Shown: positions 12,571 to 24,619 of the stretch, in pieces
Numbering within the stretch: the first letter of the stretch is position 1
Layout: the number at the start of each line of letters is the position of its first letter
Assembly (NCBI GenBank): GCA_018389105.1
Contig: JACATO010001730.1
Span: 1-64,000, forward strand
Reading direction: 5' to 3'
DNA length: 64,000 nt
From: Nautilus pompilius
Lineage: Eukaryota; Mollusca; Cephalopoda; Nautilida; Nautilidae
The notes under the pieces: model-generated
Databases searched by the model: none
What the model saw: only the letters and a program-made list of their open reading frames with translations
Told to the model about the DNA's origin: nothing
Translations under genes and position numbers: made by a program

Positions 12571-13346
12571 AACTACTTCCATCCAATATTTTATAACTTC
12601 TTTTTTATATCGATTGACCTTTCATTTTTCATTTTCTTTTCTCTAAATTCTTATGTTTATACTATTTCCTTTCTGTATGTCCATTCTCTTCCTCTGACAT
12701 TAGAATATATATTATTCTAGTATGTATTACTTCATAAGCATTCACATTCGTTCCATATTACAATTTTGGCTACAATCTTTACTTTCTTTGAAATAGAATT
12801 TTTCTTTTTAAATTTTTCCATCCATTTTTCACCCAAGCGAAATTTTAAATATTCACTGTTCACAGTTATGTTTGAAATGAAATACTTTTCCATAAAAATT
12901 GGATGCACCATTTCAGCGACGCTACCATGTGCACACCTGAGAAGCTCACGATCATTTTAATTACCTTTGACTCAACAGTTCTGAAGCATGAGCCTCTGCC
13001 TCATAAAAATGTCACAGATTCGTTGGGGATGTCCTTATGTTCTTCCGTAAATATTAATGCATTGAATACATTCTATAAAACGGAAAGGGTAAATGGATCA
13101 AAATTCCCATAAATATTGGAATATATTTGAATGATGTATCACTTTTCTAATCTCGTAATTAACCTATAAAGTAAAGTGAATTCCATTCAAAGGGTCATGT
13201 TGCATTTTAGCTGAACTACAGAGAGGCAGAATATTGGTCATATTTCTTTAAAAGAGTTTCGCTTATGCTTCGATTTATTGAAACGATGCTTCTGAAAATC
13301 GAAAGCTTACAAATATTCAAATTTTTAGAAAAATAATAATGTATCA

Positions 13347-13417
13347 GGTCCCACCGAGATTCGAACTCAGATCGCTGGAATCAAAGTCCAGAGTGCTAAC
13401 CGTTACACCATGGAACC
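13347..13417 (-). tRNA. tRNA-Gln (TTG), unit 11
   Basis: Canonical body; leader variant AAGTGGCAAC, shared with units 13 and 14. Confidence 0.95.
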
Positions 13418-13823
13418 AAGTGGCAACATACTTTTACTATAACCGTAAAAGATATTTGTTATCTTTACACATCATCAAATTTACTATCGCCTCATATCAA
13501 TGGTATTAAAAATTTCTCAGACAATTTTACAAAAGCGCGTCTCTTCGTTTAGATCAAACTATTCATATTTCTTCCTTATGTTTGTATAATCGGTATTAAA
13601 TGTTTGTGACTGCTTTTTGCTATGTGCTCAGCGTTATAAAGGAAGGACTTTCAGTTCGCATTCTTACTATTCATTCAATGTTTAATTTCAATCTACCACA
13701 ACGTGAAATTTATCTGTTCCGGGATAAGATTCTCAGGCGAACGTTATGTCTCCGAAAATCTTTGTAATGTTATCAAACAAAATTAAAAATCACAATTGAT
13801 TCAAACAATTCTACACTGGAAAA

Positions 13824-13893
13824 GGTCCCACCGAGATTTGAACTCGGATCGCTGGATTCAGAGTCCAAAGTGCTACCATTACACCATAGGACC
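13824..13893 (-). tRNA. tRNA-Gln (CTG), unit 11
   Basis: Canonical body. One T is lost from the upstream element, giving TATAAAT instead of TATAAAA. Confidence 0.95.
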
Positions 13894-14661
13894 AACTACT
13901 TCCATCCAATATTTATAACTTCTTTTTTATATCGATTGACCTTTAATTTTTCATTTTCTTTTCTAAATTCTTATGTTTATACTATTTCCTTTCTGTATGT
14001 CCATTCTCTTCCTCTGACATTAGAATATATATTATTCTAGTATGTATTACTTCATAAGCATTCACATTCGTTCCATATTACAATTTTGGCTACAATCTTT
14101 ACTTTCTTTGAAATAGAATTTTTCTTTTCAAATTTTTCCATCCATTTTTCACCCAAGCGAAATTTTAAATATTCACTGTTCACAGTTATGTTTGAAATGA
14201 AATACTTTTCCATAAAAATTGGATGCACCATTTCAGCGACGCTACCATGTGCACACCTGAGAAGCTCACGATCATTTTAATTACCTTTGACTCAACAGTT
14301 CTGAAGCATGACCCTCTGCCTCATGTCACAGATTCGTTGGGGATGTCCTTATGTTCTTCCGTAAATATTAATGCATTGAATACATTCTATAAAACGGAAA
14401 GGGTAAATGGATCAAAATTCCCATAAATATTGGAATATATTTGAATGATGTATCACTTTTCTAATCTCGTAATTAACCTATAAAGTAAAGTGAATTCCAT
14501 TCAAAGGGTCATGTTGCATTTTAGCTGAACTACAGAGAGGCAGAATATTGGTCATATTTCTTTAAAGGAGTTTCGCTTATGCTTCGATTTATTGAAACGA
14601 TGCTTCTGAAAATCGAAAGCTTACAAATATTCAAAATTTTTAGAAAAATAATAATGTATCA

Positions 14662-14732
14662 GGTCCCACCGAGATTCGAACTCAGATCGCTGGAATCAAA
14701 GTCCAGAGTGCTAACCGTTACACCATGGAACC
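14662..14732 (-). tRNA. tRNA-Gln (TTG), unit 12
   Basis: Canonical body; leader one base shorter (AAGTGCAAC). Confidence 0.95.
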
Positions 14733-15137
14733 AAGTGCAACATACTTTTACTATAACCGTAAAAGATATTTGTTATCTTTACACATCATCAAATTTACTA
14801 TCGCCTCATATCAATGGTATTAAAAATTTCTCAGACAATTTTACAAAAGCGCGTCTCTTCGTTTAGATCAAACTATTCATATTTCTTCCTTATGTTTGTA
14901 TAATCGGTATTAAATGTTTGTGACTGCTTTTTGCTATGTGCTCAGCGTTATAAAGGAAGGACTTTCAGTTCGCATTCTTACTATTCATTCAATGTTTAAT
15001 TTCAATCTACCACAACGTGAAATTTATCTGTTCCGGGATAAGATTCTCAGGCGAACGTTATGTCTCCGAAAATCTTTGTAATGTTATCAAACAAAATTAA
15101 AAATCACAATTGATTCAAACAATTCTACACTGGAAAA

Positions 15138-15207
15138 GGTCCCACCGAGATTTGAACTCGGATCGCTGGATTCAGAGTCCAAAGTGCTACCATTACACCA
15201 TAGGACC
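15138..15207 (-). tRNA. tRNA-Gln (CTG), unit 12
   Basis: Canonical body and proximal flanks. Confidence 0.95.
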
Positions 15208-15978
15208 AACTACTTCCATCCAATATTTTATAACTTCTTTTTTATATCGATTGACCTTTAATTTTTCATTTTTCTTTTCTCTAAATTCTTATTTTTATAC
15301 TATTTCCATTCTGTATGTCCATTCTCTTCCTCTGACATTAGAATATATATTATTCTAGTATATATTACTTCATAAGCATTCACATTCGTTCCATATTACA
15401 ATTTTGGCTACAATCTTTACTTTCTTTGAAATAGAATTTTTCTTTTAAATTTTTCATCCATTTTTCACCCAAGCGAAATTTTAAATATTCACTGTTCACA
15501 GTTATGTTTGAAATGAAATACTTTTCCATAAAAATTGGATGCACCATTTCAGCGACGCTACCAATGCACACCTGAGAAGCTCACGATCATTTTAATTACC
15601 TTTGACTCAACAGTTCTGAAGCATGACCCTCTGCCTCATGTCACAGATTCGTTGGGGATGTCCTTATGTTCTTCCGTAAATATTAATGCATTGAATACAT
15701 TCTATAAAACGGAAAGGGTAAATGGATCAAAATTCCCATAAATATTGGAATATATTTGAATGATGTATCACTTTTCTAATCTCGTAATTAACCTATAAAG
15801 TAAAGTGAATTCCATTCAAAGGGTCATGTTGCATTTTAGCTGAACTACAGAGAGGCAGAATATTGGTCATATTTCTTTAAAGGAGTTTCGCTTATGCTTC
15901 GATTTATTGAAACGATGCTTCTGAAAATCGAAAGCTTACAAATATTCAAAATTTTTAGAAAAAAATAATAATGTATCA

Positions 15979-16049
15979 GGTCCCACCGAGATTCGAACTC
16001 AGATCGCTGGAATCAAAGTCCAGAGTGCTAACCGTTACACCATGGAACC
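15979..16049 (-). tRNA. tRNA-Gln (TTG), unit 13
   Basis: Canonical body. The downstream T run is longer here than in most units (A7 on the plus strand just before ATAATAATG). Confidence 0.95.
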
Positions 16050-16455
16050 AAGTGGCAACATACTTTTACTATAACCGTAAAAGATATTTGTTATCTTTAC
16101 ACATCATCAAATTTACTATCGCCTCATATCAATGGTATTAAAAATTTCTCAGACAATTTTACAAAAGCGCGTCTCTTCGTTTAGATCAAACTATTCATAT
16201 TTCTTCCTTATGTTTGTATAATCGGTATTAAATGTTTTTGACTGCTTTTTGCTATGTGCTCAGCGTTATAAAGGAAGGACTTTCAGTTCGCATTCTTACT
16301 ATTCATTCAATGTTTAATTTCAATCTACCACAACGTGAAATTTATCTGTTCCGGGATAAGATTCTCAGGCGAGCGTTATATCTCCGAAAATCTTTGTAAT
16401 GTTATCAAACAAAATTAAAAATCACAATTGATTCAAACAATTCTACACTGGAAAA

Positions 16456-16525
16456 GGTCCCACCGAGATTTGAACTCGGATCGCTGGATTCAGAGTCCAA
16501 AGTGCTACCATTACACCATAGGACC
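16456..16525 (-). tRNA. tRNA-Gln (CTG), unit 13
   Basis: Canonical body; one extra T in the A/T run of the upstream element. Confidence 0.95.
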
Positions 16526-17305
16526 AACTACTTCCATCCAATATTTTTATAACTTCTTTTTTATATCGATTGACCTTTAATTTTTCATTTTTTCTTTTCT
16601 CTAAATTCTTATGTTTATACTATTTCCTTTCTGTATGTCCATTCTCTTCCTCTGACATTAGAATATATATTATTCTAGTATGTATTACTTCATAAGCATT
16701 CACATTCGTTCCATATTACAATTTTGGCTACAATCTTTACTTTCTTTGAAATAGAATTTTTCTTTTCAAATTTTTCAATCGATTTTTCACCCAAGCGAAA
16801 TTTTAAATATTCACTGTTCACAGTTATGTTCAAAATTAAATACTTTTCCATAAAAATTGGATGCACCATTTCAGCGAAGCTAGCATATGCACACCTGAAA
16901 AGCTCACGATCATTTTAATTACCTTTGACTCAACAGTTCTAAAGCAAGACCTTCTGCCTCATAAAAATGTCACAGATTCGTTGGGGATGTCCTTATGTTC
17001 TTCCGTAAATATTAATGCATTGAATACATTCTATTAAACGGAAAGGGTAAATGGATCAAAATTCCCATAAATATTGGAATATATTTGAATGATGTATCAC
17101 TTTTCTAATCTCGTAATTAACCTATAAAGTAAAGTGAATTCCATTCAAAGGGTCATGTTGCATTTTAGCTGAACTACAGAGAGGCAGAATATTGGTCATA
17201 TTTCTTTAAAGGAGTTTCGCTTATGCTTCGATTTATTGAAACGATGCTTCTGAAAATCGAAAGCTTACAAATATTCAAAATTTTTAGAAAAATAATAATG
17301 TATCA

Positions 17306-17376
17306 GGTCCCACCGAGATTCGAACTCAGATCGCTGGAATCAAAGTCCAGAGTGCTAACCGTTACACCATGGAACC
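17306..17376 (-). tRNA. tRNA-Gln (TTG), unit 14
   Basis: Canonical body; AAGTGGCAAC leader. Confidence 0.95.
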
Positions 17377-17782
17377 AAGTGGCAACATACTTTTACTATA
17401 ACCGTAAAAGATATTTGTTATCTTTACACATCATCAAATTTACTATCGCCTCATATCAATGGTATTAAAAATTTCTCAGACAATTTTACAAAAGCGCGTC
17501 TCTTCGTTTAGATCAAACTATTCATATTTCTTCCTTATGTTTGTATAATCGGTATTAAATGTTTGTGACTGCTTTTTGCTATGTGCTCAGCGTTATAAAG
17601 GAAGGACTTTCAGTTCGCATTCTTACTATTCATTCAATGTTTAATTTCAATCTACCACAACGTGAAATTTATCTGTTCCGGGATAAGATTCTCAGGCGAA
17701 CGTTATGTCTCCGAAAATCTTTGTAATGTTATCAAACAAAATTAAAAATCACAATTGATTCAAACAATTCTACACTGGAAAA

Positions 17783-17852
17783 GGTCCCACCGAGATTTGA
17801 ACTCGGATCGCTGGATTCAGAGTCCAAAGTGCTACCATTACACCATAGGACC
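17783..17852 (-). tRNA. tRNA-Gln (CTG), unit 14
   Basis: Canonical body and proximal flanks. Confidence 0.95.
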
Positions 17853-18623
17853 AACTACTTCCATCCAATATTTTATAACTTCTTTTTTATATCGATTGAC
17901 CTTTAATTTTTCATTTTTCTTTTCTCTAAATTCTTATTTTTATACTATTTCCATTCTGTATGTCCATTCTCTTCCTCTGACATTAGAATATATATTATTC
18001 TAGTATATATTACTTCATAAGCATTCACATTCGTTCCATATTACAATTTTGGCTACAATCTTTACTTTCTTTGAAATAGAATTTTTTTTTGAAATTTTTC
18101 AATCGATTTTTCACCCAAGCGAAATTTTAAATATTCACTGTTCAAAGTTATTTTCAAAATTAAATACTTTTCCATAAAAATTGGATGCATCATTTCAGCG
18201 AAGCTAGTATATGCACACCTGAAAAGCTCACGATCATTTTAATTACCTTTGACTCAACAGTTCTGAAGCATGACCCTCTGCCTCATGTCACAGATTCGTT
18301 GGGGATGTCCTTATGTTCTTCCGTAAATATTAATGCATTGAATACATTCTATAAAACGGAAAGGGTAAATGGATCAAAATTCCCATAAATATTGGAATAT
18401 ATTTGAATGATGTATCACTTTTCTAATCTCGTAATTAACCTATAAAGTAAAGTGAATTCCATTCAAAGGGTCATGTTGCATTTTAGCTGAACTACAGAGA
18501 GGCAGAATATTGGTCATATTTCTTTAAAGGAGTTTCGCTTATGCTTCGATTTATTGAAACGATGCTTCTGAAAATCGAAAGCTTACAAATATTCAAAATT
18601 TTTAGAAAAATAATAATGTATCA

Positions 18624-18694
18624 GGTCCCACCGAGATTCGAACTCAGATCGCTGGAATCAAAGTCCAGAGTGCTAACCGTTACACCATGGAACC
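18624..18694 (-). tRNA. tRNA-Gln (TTG), unit 15
   Basis: Canonical body. The leader is one base shorter, and two extra A enlarge the upstream hairpin region. Confidence 0.95.
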
Positions 18695-19103
18695 AAGTCG
18701 CAACATATTTTACTATAACCGTAAAAAAGATATTTGTTATCTTTACACATCATCAAATTTACTATCGCCTCATATCAATGGTATTAAAAATTTCTCAGAC
18801 AATTTTACAAAAGCGCGTCTCTTCGTTTAGATCAACTATTCATATTCATTTCTTCTTATGTATGTATAATCGGTATTAAATGTTTGTGACTGCTTTTTGC
18901 TATGTGCTCAGCGTTATAAAGGAAGGACTTTCAGTTCGCATTCTTACTATTCATTCAATGTTTAATTTCAATCTACCACAACGTGAAATTTATCTGTTCC
19001 GGGATAAGATTCTCAGGCGAACGTTATGTCTCCGAAAATCTTTGTAATGTTATCAAACAAAATTAAAAATCACAATTGATTCAAACAATTCTACACTGGA
19101 AAA

Positions 19104-19173
19104 GGTCCCACCGAGATTTGAACTCGGATCGCTGGATTCAGAGTCCAAAGTGCTACCATTACACCATAGGACC
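19104..19173 (-). tRNA. tRNA-Gln (CTG), unit 15
   Basis: Canonical body. The more distal spacer of this unit (19415-19450) is strongly diverged from all other units. Confidence 0.95.
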
Positions 19174-19938
19174 AACTACTTCCATCCAATATTTTATAAC
19201 TTCTTTTTTATATCGATTGACCTTTAATTTTTCATTTTTCTTTTCTCTAAATTCTTATGTTTATACTATTTCCTTTCTGTATGTCCATTCTCTTCCTCTG
19301 ACATTAGAATATATATTATTCTAGTATGTATTACTTCTTAAGCATTCACATTCGTTCCATATTACAATTTTGGCTACAATCTTTACTTTCTTTGAATTAG
19401 AATTTTTCTTTTCAAATTTGTCCTTTGATTTTTTCTCCACGAGAAAGTTTAAATATTCACTGTCCACAGATATGTTTGAAATGAAATACTTTTCCATAAA
19501 AATTGGATGCACCATTTCAGCGAAGCTACCATATGCACACCTGAAAAGCTCTCGATCATTTTAATTACCTTTGACTCAACAGTTCTGAAGCATGACCCTC
19601 TGCCTCATAAAGATGTCACAGATTCGTTGGGGATGTCCTTATGTTCTTCCGTAAATATTAATGCATTGAATACATTCTATAAAATGGATCGAAATTCCCA
19701 TAAATATTGGAATATATTTGAATGATGTATCACTTTTCTAATCTCGTAATTAACCTATAAAGTAAAGTGAATTCCATTCAAAGGGTCATGTTGCATTTTA
19801 GCTGAACTACAGAGAGGCAGAATATTGGTCATATTTCTTTAAAGGAGTTTCGCTTATGCTTCGATTTATTGAAACGATGCTTCTGAAAATCGAAAGCTTA
19901 CAAATATTCAAAATTTTTAGAAAAATAATAATGTATCA

Positions 19939-20009
19939 GGTCCCACCGAGATTCGAACTCAGATCGCTGGAATCAAAGTCCAGAGTGCTAACCGTTACAC
20001 AATGGAACC
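19939..20009 (-). tRNA. tRNA-Gln (TTG), unit 16, possibly inactive
   Basis: One change in the body (GGTTCCATTGTG for GGTTCCATGGTG, position 9, at the edge of the A box). In addition the upstream TATAGTAAAA has become TACAGTAAAA. This is the last TTG gene of the array. Activity is doubtful, but folding is hardly affected. Confidence 0.85.
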
Positions 20010-20415
20010 AAGTCCCAACCCGATTTTACTGTAACCGTAAAAGATATTTGCTATCTTTACACATCATCAAATTTACTATCGCCTCATATCAATGGTATTA
20101 AAAATTTCTCAGACAATTTTACAAAAGCGCGTCTCTTCGTTTAGATCAAACTATTCATATTTCTTCCTTATGTTTGTATAATCGGTATTAAATGTTTGTG
20201 ACTGCTTTTTGCTATGTGCTCAGCGTTATAAAGGAAGGACTTTCAGTTGGCATTCTTACTATTCATTCAATGTTTAATTTCAATCTACCACAACGTGAAA
20301 TTTATCTGTTCCGGGATAAGATTCTCAGGCGAACGTTATGTCTCCGAAAATCTTTGTAATGTTATCAAACAAAATTAAAAATCACAATTGATTCAAACAA
20401 TTCTACACTGGAAAA

Positions 20416-20485
20416 GGTCCCACCGAGATTTGAACTCGGATCGCTGGATTCAGAGTCCAAAGTGCTACCATTACACCATAGGACC
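20416..20485 (-). tRNA. tRNA-Gln (CTG), unit 16
   Basis: Canonical body at the array end. The leader has small changes (ACTACCCATCC and CATTATTTTATA on the plus strand) that keep TATAAAA. Confidence 0.95.
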
Positions 20486-21192
20486 AACTACTACCCATCC
20501 ATTATTTTATAACTTCTTTTTTATATCGATTGACCTTTAATTTTTCATTTTTCTTTTCTCTAAATTCTTATGTTTATACTATTTCCTTCTGTATGTCCAT
20601 TCTCTTCCTCTGACATTAGAATATATATTATTCTAGTATATATTACTTCATAAGCATTCACATTCGTTCCATATTACAATTTTGGCTACAATCTTTACTT
20701 TCTTTGAAATAGAATTTTTCTTTTCAAATTTTCCATCCATTTTTCACCCAAGCGAAATTTTAAATATTCACTGTTCACAGTTATGTTTGAAATGAAATAA
20801 TTTTCCATAAAAATTGGATGCACCTTTTCTGCGACGCTACCATATGCACACCTGAGAAGCTCACGATCATTTTAATTACCTTTGACTCAACAGTTCTGAA
20901 GCATGACCCTCTGCCTCATGTCACAGATTCGTTGGGGATGTCCTTATGTTCTTCCGTAAATATTAATGCATTGAATACATTCTATAAAACGGAAAGGGTA
21001 AATGGATCAAAATTCCCATAAATATTGGAATATATTTGAATGATGTATCACTTTTCTAATCTCGTAATTAACCTATAAAGTAAAGAGACTTCCATTCAAA
21101 GGGTCATGTTGCATTTTAGTTGAACTGCAGAGATGCAGAATATAGGTCATCTTTCATTAATGGAGTTTCTCTTATCCTTTCGATGTATTAAT

Positions 21193-24100
21193 TTTAAATT
21201 GTTCTCCTATTTTTTATTACAAAACTGTTAGTAATTAATACCTTTATATTGTTCATACTATAGATTTCCCCATTGATACGCTTTTTTTAATTTCGCTATA
21301 CTCTATGAGAAACCCTTTATATCCTACTTTACGTAGAGTTATTATAGTGAACTTGATTATTTTCCTCTGTAATCTGAATTCTTATATGTTTAACCTTTTA
21401 CTGAAGCTAATGTCTCTGCTGTTTGAAATGTGGAAGTATGGTTCGTCTTGCTGTTATTGTCGTCAGTATGTCTAAGAATATTCCTGAACAGAACTTGAAC
21501 TTTTCCTTACGAATAGAAAGACGAAACCGGACAGTGTCCCGATATGTTATACTCCATCTTGTAATTTCTTCTTTCTTTTATCCTCGTATTCCACCCCCTC
21601 CTTAGTCGGGTCATCGGGTCATCTTCATAGTGATATATGAAACGAAAGTTCAATGAAAACTGCTAAAAAATGTTTCACTCATAGTACCATTAATGTACTT
21701 TTCAAAATCATAATTCTTTTCTCAATGATTTCACAGCTATTATTTGATGTTTCGATTTTTGCTTTCAAAACCTTTCGCCGACTGGCATCGAAAAGCAGGA
21801 GGAGCTAAGTTATTTGAAGGAAAAGCCCAGAATCGAAAGAAGCTGTACACGCCATCTTCACTGGATGATGAAGGATTTCAAGATGAGATGTTTGTGACAG
21901 ACGACGACTTGTTAAACCGAAAGGGTTCCAGGCAGCAGCTGTCTGGCCCCCTGTTCTCTCACTCCACGACAGGGTCTCTCGCCTGCCTGTAACAGCTGAC
22001 TGCACAGTTTTACAGCAGCTCACACCTGCATTCATGTGGGGCTGCCTGACTACTGTTATCTCACCCGACAAAGGAGAAGAAACTAGTGCCAATACCGTAA
22101 TGAGGGTGATGGCTACACGAGAGGAATTCTGAGGACAATACCAATATGAGGCAGTTTATCTGGAGCCTACCTAAAGAGACGGAATGCTGTTCCCAGTGGT
22201 ATTGTAAATCTGGATCCTCAGACGAATTTCAGAGACCGTTTTATCGGGGTTACTTCATTTTTAAAAAAAAAAAAAAATCAGGTTTGTGAATTTTATATAA
22301 GTCCTATTTCGTCTCTTTGCTGCGGGCGGCTTCGGTCCCATGATGTCGTAATCTGCACCAAAAATGCATTAATTATTATAAATACTTAAAATATTCGCTC
22401 TCTACAAAAACCGACGAGACACGACAGTAAAACGTTCGAGCCTGGAAATTTATTCCGCCATTAATAATATGTTCAATAGAAATATCTTTTATTTTTTCTC
22501 GCCATAACTGAGACAGTAGTCTTTCCTGAAGCCCCAGATTTTCTCGGACTCTTTGGCCTGGGGAACGTTAATCCGTCCCTAGATACAGAGAGTATTCGAG
22601 CCACAACGCATTATAGCAGATTAGCTCTTGACAGTCGAACTGATGGCAGAATGAAGTTAACCGGATGTGCTAGTTTACCTTTTACCCTTAATAAATGGTG
22701 TACTTAAACTGACATCGGGAAACGTTTTCATGACAGGGGTGGGCCAGTGTTTCGGATTCCCTTTTATCTTTTTTTTTTTTTGGTGTGTGAATTAGATTCT
22801 GTCTCTGTCCGTCCATAATCCAGGCGATGGCCACAGCTGTACATCGGCATCTCTGCGCCTACGGAACAGCTCTTCGTATTTCGGTGAGGAATCGTGGTCG
22901 CCCTGTCGACAGAACAGGACGAGAAGCCCCAGCTGGTACAGAAGATTGGCGGCCATTTTATTCTCAACCCCCCCCAAAAAAAAACCATAAGTAAATAAGT
23001 GACGCGAAAGTAGCGGTGGAGATAAGGGATAAAGGTTTCCATGGTCAAGTCGAATTAAGCTGGCGAAACGGGACAGGACGATAATTTCACTCCGCGGAGG
23101 CGATAAGAGCAGGAAAGTTCCAATTGCACGCAGTATTTGGCCTCGCGATGGAATGTACCCACTTCTACCTGTGGCCAAATTTCCGAGTCAATTAATTACC
23201 GTTTTGCTTAGAATCGTACTGCACGTTAAGGCAAACAGTACGAATAAAGGCCCCTCCTTTGTTGGATTCAAATCTAATAAGTAGAACAATTCCAGTTCTT
23301 TTATAAGGAGAGACAGTAAAGTGCATCGATATTATATCTACAGGTGACGACGCCCGGGACGCCTGGTTCTTTCCAGAGACGCGTAGATTGCCTTAAAGGG
23401 CCACATCTGTGGGCGATAACAGCGTTGAGCATATTCCGAGATGACTGCAGTAAAAAGCTAACAGTCCGCATCGGCTGCATACCAAAGGTTTACGAAATGG
23501 AGACTGTTAAAGAACCGAAGGACGACATTATTGGATTTCCGTTGGTTGCTCTGCTTATCTCTCAACTCTGAACTTAGCGTTAATATGAGCAACTAGAAAC
23601 CGAAAGGTTAGCACTGAAATATTCACGAAACTATCGGAAAACTCAAACGCTCCAGGTGAAAATAAGTATAATTTCTTCCCCTGACACCGCATCGCGAGAC
23701 CGTTCAACATAGAGAAGTTTGCCTCCCGGTCTCTCGTTCATCATCTTCTCCGGATACATTGTCTTTACTCTCGTCCGCAGCTGTCTCCCGGAATAGACTT
23801 ATTTCCTCCCGTGCCTGTAGTTTCGAGGTATTATCATCTTCGTGGACACCTGAACTCAAGTACATTTCACCTCATCGCCTTTGTCAGGTAAACTGAGCTC
23901 CATACCTTGTTGTGCGGTATTTTTACTTTCGCTTTATACTTGGTTCTCCGTCCTCATGGCCATGGCTTAATCAGTGCGGGTCAGAATGACGCGTCTACCT
24001 TCTGCTTACCTGTGACTTTCACCGATCGCAGCCGCAAAAATTCCTCTACTCGTGTCGACTTTGTACGCCTGACGTAAACTGATCATTTAAACAGGGAAGA

Positions 24101-24362
24101 ATCCTGGAATGTTCTCTGCGCAGTATTTTTGGGAGCTGACAGGTGTGAGCTGCAAATTTGGTTTCTTACGTAGAGAGCCATTAAGGAATTTATTACACAG
24201 AAATTCGTTAATGAGGAACAGTTATCGATGGACAACAGGTGCGTTTAGACGAAGACTGATGGTCTGGCTATCACCATATTACACCTTCACTCCCTAATTT
24301 CATTTTAGTTTCTTTTACTAATAGTAATTTTTTAAAATCTTAACATTCCATTTTTTTTTTTT
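21193..24362. other. Gene-poor stretch between the tRNA array and the SINE
   Basis: No convincing long gene. An 82-codon open frame at 21744-21992 is not recognised. Its end overlaps a segment (about 21930-22080) that shares blocks such as CCCCTGTTCTCTCAC with 29025-29150 and is probably an old interspersed repeat. Bases 22138-22225 resemble 36070-36160 in intron 1 of pseudogene C. An open frame of 75 codons at 23344-23571 is unrecognised. Confidence 0.5.
22792..22956 (-). CDS. Possible small secreted peptide ORF (54 aa), unproven
   Basis: The ORF starts MAANLLYQLGLLVLF, a short hydrophobic stretch of signal-peptide type, followed by a polar region with an RRRR cluster near residues 32-35, then a Trp/Pro-containing tail. 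Peptide precursors often have a signal sequence and basic cleavage sites. However, this ORF is short, sits inside a longer alternative frame, and I know no family for it. It may be chance. No splice sites or promoter were identified. Confidence 0.15.
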   Translation of the reverse strand: MAANLLYQLGLLVLFCRQGDHDSSPKYEELFRRRRDADVQLWPSPGLWTDRDRI

Positions 24363-24619
24363 AATGGCGCAGCGGGTAGCGATTTCGCTGGCCAATCCTT
24401 GTGACGCGGGTTCGATCCCCGGTGTGTTCGAAGGTACGTGTTGCTGATGCGGGCCAAAAGCCCGAAACAGCTGTACAGCCCGGACGCCGACATTCACCTG
24501 GACTCTCAACCTGGAGAAAGAGAGATGGGCTCCGCCGGGTTGTAAAATGCCCTAGACACACCTCTCGAGGTGCCCCCCCAACGACCTATGGATTATGGTA
24601 CAAATGAAGTGAAGTGAAT
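24363..24619 (+). mobile_element. tRNA-derived SINE
   Basis: The head matches a tRNA-like Pol III promoter, with TGGCGCAGCGG (A box) near 24365 and GGTTCGATCCC (B box) at 24409-24419. A tRNA-unrelated body of about 180 bases follows, with a short direct GAAGTGAAGTGAA tail. A 12-base T run precedes the head. Clear target-site duplications were not found. The family name is not recognised. The open frames across it are incidental. Confidence 0.75.

Larger units (their letters stand above)
1..21192. repeat. Tandem array of ~1.32 kb units, each with two tRNA-Gln genes
   Basis: Sixteen head-to-tail units, then a partial, diverged unit (21061-21192) where similarity fades. The left end is cut by the window. 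Successive CTG genes lie 1302-1327 bases apart. In plus-strand order each unit holds an AT-rich spacer, the TTG tRNA gene (reverse), a spacer of about 400 bases, the CTG tRNA gene (reverse), and a spacer of about 770 bases. The units are nearly identical and differ mostly by scattered substitutions and 1-6 base indels. Such arrays are normally kept alike by unequal crossing-over and conversion; that mechanism is inferred here. Short open frames of 60-110 codons recur in every unit, but they cross the tRNA genes and vary with indels, so I call none of them coding. Confidence 0.97.

Noticed and set aside
124-21021. Dozens of 60-112 codon open frames repeated across the tRNA array, some starting MLRFIETMLLK or MIQTILHWKRS
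   Set aside because: They run straight through tRNA genes on the opposite strand and recur only because the DNA unit recurs. Single-base indels between units shift or cut them freely, so there is no sign of coding constraint.
1-21192. CRISPR-like or rDNA-like array
   Set aside because: The repeat is a 1.3 kb unit with no short repeat-spacer pattern, and I see no rRNA segment; the only RNA genes recognised are tRNA-Gln.
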